Assembly (NCBI GenBank): GCA_050247895.1
Contig: JBFWTJ010000217.1
Span: forward strand, 1-6,705
Direction of reading: 5' to 3'
Length of the DNA stretch: 6,705 bases
From: CAVPEW01 sp050247895
GTDB lineage: Bacteria; Actinomycetota; Acidimicrobiia; Acidimicrobiales; VFJN01
The translations under genes and the position numbers were made by a program. A model generated the notes under the pieces. It was not told the origin of the DNA. It made no database searches and saw only the letters and a program-made list of their open reading frames with translations. Within the stretch, counting starts at the first letter, position 1. Each line of letters begins with the position of its first letter. This document shows, one piece after another, positions 5,511 through 6,705 of the stretch.

Positions 5511-6705
5511 CACCAGAGCACCCCCGGGTTCGCCATGCCTCGCCGTTCCAGGTCGGCGAGCAGGCGGCGTCGGACGGACTCCACGATCCGCTCCTCGAGC
5601 TCGGCCGCCTCGGGCGACCGGCTGGTGCGGACGTCGGGGGCCCCGGTCGTGCCGGTGGCGGGCGTGGCCAGGCCGCTGGTCGTGGAGGTGGAGGTGGTCG
5701 AGGACGAGGTCGAGGTCGACGTCGACGTGGTCGGTGTGGACGCCAGGGCTCGGCGGATCACGCCCGACGGTGCGCCAGAGGACGGCGCGCCGGCCCGTCG
5801 TCGGCTCGGCGAGGGTCCGGCCCCCGCGGTGGTCGCCGCGGTGCGGCCGAGGGCGTGGTCGACGGCTGCGGCCAGGGGCGCGGCCGCGCCGGGTGCCGCG
5901 CCGGCCAGGGCGCCGACGAAGCCGCCGGCACCGCCGACGGCGAGCCCGGCCGTGCCGACCGGCCGGCCCGGCGTGGACGCGGGGGCAGCCGCGGCGCCGG
6001 TGCGTCGGGCCAGCGCGCCCACGGTGCGCTCCATGTGGTGGGCGGCCGACTCCTCGGCGCTGCGCCGGTCGTCGCCGTGCATCCGGGGCGTGGCCGCCGG
6101 CCGGCCGACGTGGACCAGCTCGTGGGCCAGGGTGGCCAGGTCGGTGGGGGACGGGCGCGCCGGCAGGCGGCGCGGGAGGTGGACGACGTCGCCGACGGTC
6201 GCCGCCGTCGTGCCCGCCGCGGCCAGGGCGGTCCGGCTGGCCGGGCCGCTGGCCGTGCGCACCCGGGCCCGATCGCCGGCGATGGCCCGGGCCAGCGACC
6301 CGTAGGCCGGCGGCAGGGGCTGGACGGGGTCGGGCCGGCGGCCGGCGAGCGCGGCGGCGAACCGGTCGGCCATCGCCGGGCGACCCCGGCCGTCCGGGGC
6401 CGGATCGGCGGCCCGGCGCAGGGTGGTGGGGCTCGCCGTCGTGGCGCGATCCGGCCCGGTCCCGCGGCGGGCGGCGCCGAGGCCCCGGTCCGGACCGATC
6501 CGGTCGGGCTGGCCGGTGGCGCGGCGGGCGCCCGGCTGCCGGGGGGTGGCCACGGCCGGGCGGACCGCGGCGCCGGCGTCGGGCGTGGGGCGTGCGGGCC
6601 GGTCGGGCACCACGGCCAGGCGCCGGAGCGAGGTCGGGGCACGGGGCGCGGCCCCGGTGGCCCGGGCCGCGGCGCCGGGTGCGACCGGTCCGACCCCGGC
6701 GTGGC
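5510..6705 (-). CDS. DUF4157-like HExxH metalloprotease-family protein, eCIS-associated (partial, start beyond right edge)
   Basis: The frame is open to the window edge with no ATG before it, giving 397 visible residues (counted from the edge). A GTG at 6613 and an ATG at 6373 are possible internal starts but lack a convincing ribosome binding site, so the gene probably begins outside. Residues 1-110 are Ala/Pro/Arg-rich and look disordered. A DUF4157-like domain spans about 111-225: a VGDVVHLPRRLPARPSPTDL segment leads into LATLAHELVHVGR, with the zinc-type HELVH at 194-198. An EESA at 217-220 matches the usual downstream acidic ligand. Next come a Gly/Ala hydrophobic stretch (251-281), a Ser/Thr linker (322-343) and a charged helix (365-388) ending MANPGVLW. 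DUF4157 proteins are frequent in eCIS loci. Its TGA overlaps the LysM start (TGATG). It may be a loaded effector, a processing protease or a particle accessory; cleavage activity is not shown. Confidence 0.72.
   Translation of the reverse strand, partial: HAGVGPVAPGAAARATGAAPRAPTSLRRLAVVPDRPARPTPDAGAAVRPAVATPRQPGARRATGQPDRIGPDRGLGAARRGTGPDRATTASPTTLRRAADPAPDGRGRPAMADRFAAALAGRRPDPVQPLPPAYGSLARAIAGDRARVRTASGPASRTALAAAGTTAATVGDVVHLPRRLPARPSPTDLATLAHELVHVGRPAATPRMHGDDRRSAEESAAHHMERTVGALARRTGAAAAPASTPGRPVGTAGLAVGGAGGFVGALAGAAPGAAAPLAAAVDHALGRTAATTAGAGPSPSRRRAGAPSSGAPSGVIRRALASTPTTSTSTSTSSSTTSTSTTSGLATPATGTTGAPDVRTSRSPEAAELEERIVESVRRRLLADLERRGMANPGVLW
5675..5740 (-). repeat. Ser/Thr low-complexity linker in the DUF4157-like protein
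   Basis: Twenty-two codons (visible residues 322-343) encode almost only Ser and Thr (STPTTSTSTSTSSSTTSTST then TS). They are built from alternating TCG/TCC and ACG/ACC codons, giving a degenerate trinucleotide-rich tract. The tract contains a perfect 12-base palindrome at 5715-5726. It most likely forms a flexible tether between the hydrophobic/catalytic part and the C-terminal helix. Confidence 0.7.

Noticed and set aside
5715..5726. Perfect 12-base palindrome gtcgacgtcgac, possible operator
   Set aside because: It falls inside the Ser/Thr linker and arises from alternating TCG and ACG/ACC codons; there is no promoter or gene start nearby.
1..6705. Interpretation as a type VI secretion system or an ordinary prophage
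   Set aside because: The spike and gp25 are shared with both. However, the combination of a CIS-tube/LysM adaptor, TIGR02243-like J, TIGR02242-like tail I and a DUF4157-like neighbour fits an eCIS best. No T6SS membrane-complex gene and no capsid, portal, integrase or lysis gene is present in the window. A prophage cannot be fully excluded from this segment alone.
1..6705. tRNA, rRNA, CRISPR array, insertion sequence or rho-independent terminator
   Set aside because: I found no cloverleaf, repeat-spacer array, inverted terminal repeats with a transposase, or GC hairpin followed by a T-run on either strand. The window is coding almost end to end.

Overview
This window is a tightly packed, single-strand block of genes for the baseplate and spike of an extracellular contractile injection system (eCIS; a headless, phage-tail-like particle of the Afp/PVC/Streptomyces CIS kind). 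Every supported gene is on the minus strand, so transcription runs from the right edge to the left edge. Base composition is very GC-rich (estimated above 70%, with third codon positions almost always G or C) and GTG starts are common. This fits a high-GC actinobacterium, but no marker gene fixes the taxon. The same composition produces many long meaningless open frames on the plus strand.

In order of transcription: (1) 6705-5510, the 3' part of a gene for a DUF4157-like HExxH metalloprotease-family protein, with disordered linkers, a Gly/Ala-rich hydrophobic stretch and a charged C-terminal helix. (2) 5510-4860, an Afp7-like CIS tube/LysM adaptor. (3) 4857-3049, an Afp8/VgrG-like spike with a gp5-type OB fold and an octad-repeat beta-helix. 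(4) 3049-2606, a gp25-like baseplate wedge protein. (5) 2602-650, an Afp11-like baseplate J protein (TIGR02243-like). (6) 609-76, a short phage tail protein I (TIGR02242-like). (7) 79-1, the first 26 codons of another gene running off the left edge.

Neighbouring genes overlap by 1-4 bases or are separated by 2-3 bases, except for one 40-base gap before tail protein I that carries the strongest Shine-Dalgarno sequence. This is a single operon segment with translational coupling. No internal promoter or terminator is evident, and there is no gene-free stretch above 40 bases.

The LysM protein would link the inner tube to the spike, the VgrG-like trimer would form the hub and needle, gp25 would join the baseplate to the sheath, and the J and I proteins would form the wedges. 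Sheath, tube, ATPase and tail-terminator genes are not in the window and would be expected outside it. Two points stand out. No PAAR tip gene lies between gp25 and J, where Afp-type clusters usually carry one. The DUF4157-like protein is translationally coupled to the LysM adaptor, which makes it a candidate cargo or particle-associated enzyme.
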